A program made the position numbers and the translations under genes. Below are positions 6,491-6,702 of a stretch of DNA of 6,702 nt, in pieces (the stretch's first letter is position 1; each line of letters opens with the position of its first letter). Origin of the DNA: an uncultured Pirellula sp. (lineage in GTDB: Bacteria > Planctomycetota > Planctomycetia > Pirellulales > Pirellulaceae); the NCBI GenBank assembly GCA_903837255.1, contig CAILTZ010000252.1, forward strand, positions 1 through 6,702, read 5' to 3'. The notes below the pieces were generated by a model. It ran no database searches. It saw only the letters and a program-made list of their open reading frames with translations, and had not been told where the DNA came from.

Positions 6491-6702
6491 TCAATTCGAG
6501 GTCGCTTTATTAAGGTCCAGCGAAATGAATTGCAGCAACTGATCGTCGGACATCTCTGTTAAATTGATTTCGCCTGCCTTGTCGAAAATCTCTTTGCTAA
6601 TGCTTTTCTTGGATTGGATGAGGTCGTCGATTCGCTCTTCCAATGTCCCGGATGTAACAAACTTGTGCACCAAAACATTTTGTTTTTGACCGATTCGAAA
6701 CG
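6491..6702 (-). CDS. SNF2-family helicase, C-terminal end (partial)
   Basis: The last 69 residues of a SNF2/Swi2-type ATPase, a superfamily-2 DNA translocase; the gene continues beyond the window. The fragment opens with FRIGQKQNVLVHKFVTSGTLEERI, the end of helicase motif VI (the RIGQ segment, whose Arg normally contacts ATP) and the downstream T-x-EERI brace helix found in this family. QSKKSISKEIFDKAG and SDDQLLQFISLDL then match the usual end of bacterial SNF2 proteins, where a short acidic-hydrophobic segment closes the chain. The ATPase motifs I-V are not in the window. Its stop codon is 28 nt before the SWIM gene, an arrangement repeatedly seen in bacteria and consistent with a shared message and joint function. 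Confidence 0.93.
   Translation of the reverse strand, partial: FRIGQKQNVLVHKFVTSGTLEERIDDLIQSKKSISKEIFDKAGEINLTEMSDDQLLQFISLDLNKATSN

Noticed and set aside
6091..6513. A 140-codon plus-strand frame opposite the SWIM gene.
   Set aside because: It is antisense to the conserved SWIM N-terminal region and has no motif of its own.

Overview
The window reads as chromosomal DNA of a planctomycete, most likely a Rhodopirellula/Pirellula-type member of the Pirellulaceae. The grounds are a secreted DUF1571-type protein (a family I know essentially from planctomycetes), a glucose-6-phosphate isomerase (PGI) homologue whose best-preserved stretches resemble planctomycete PGIs, mid-range GC, mostly weak Shine-Dalgarno signals, and a lysine-rich tail on a SWIM protein. 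No lineage search was possible, so this is recognition from memory.

Layout. (1) Positions 2-2092, plus strand: the C-terminal part of aconitase (acnA), an aldo/keto reductase of the L-galactose-dehydrogenase type, and a small MazG-like nucleotide pyrophosphohydrolase. Gaps of 19 and 8 nt suggest one transcript. (2) Positions 2049-3344, minus strand: an intact 431-residue PGI-family protein in which nearly every catalytic and phosphate-binding motif is altered and the C-terminal lysine segment is missing; its 3' end overlaps the mazG-like gene tail to tail by 44 bp. (3) Positions 3345-3532: a divergent intergenic region with a 28-bp imperfect dyad. (4) Positions 3533-4204, plus strand: an unrecognised 223-residue protein. 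(5) Positions 4378-5307, plus strand: the exported DUF1571 protein, with a clear Shine-Dalgarno and a good intrinsic terminator at 5338-5373. (6) Positions 5389-6702, minus strand: the end of a SNF2-family helicase followed after 28 nt by a SWIM zinc-finger protein whose tail is ten tandem 15-bp units coding a basic pentapeptide.

How the genes relate. The SNF2/SWIM pair is a recurrent bacterial partnership probably acting on DNA or chromatin-like nucleoprotein. The aconitase, reductase and pyrophosphohydrolase are ordinary metabolic/housekeeping functions with no obvious shared pathway. The most unusual object is the PGI-like protein, which looks like a pseudoenzyme kept as an open frame; next is the repeat tail of the SWIM protein. 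I see no RNA genes, CRISPR array, insertion sequence or phage genes.
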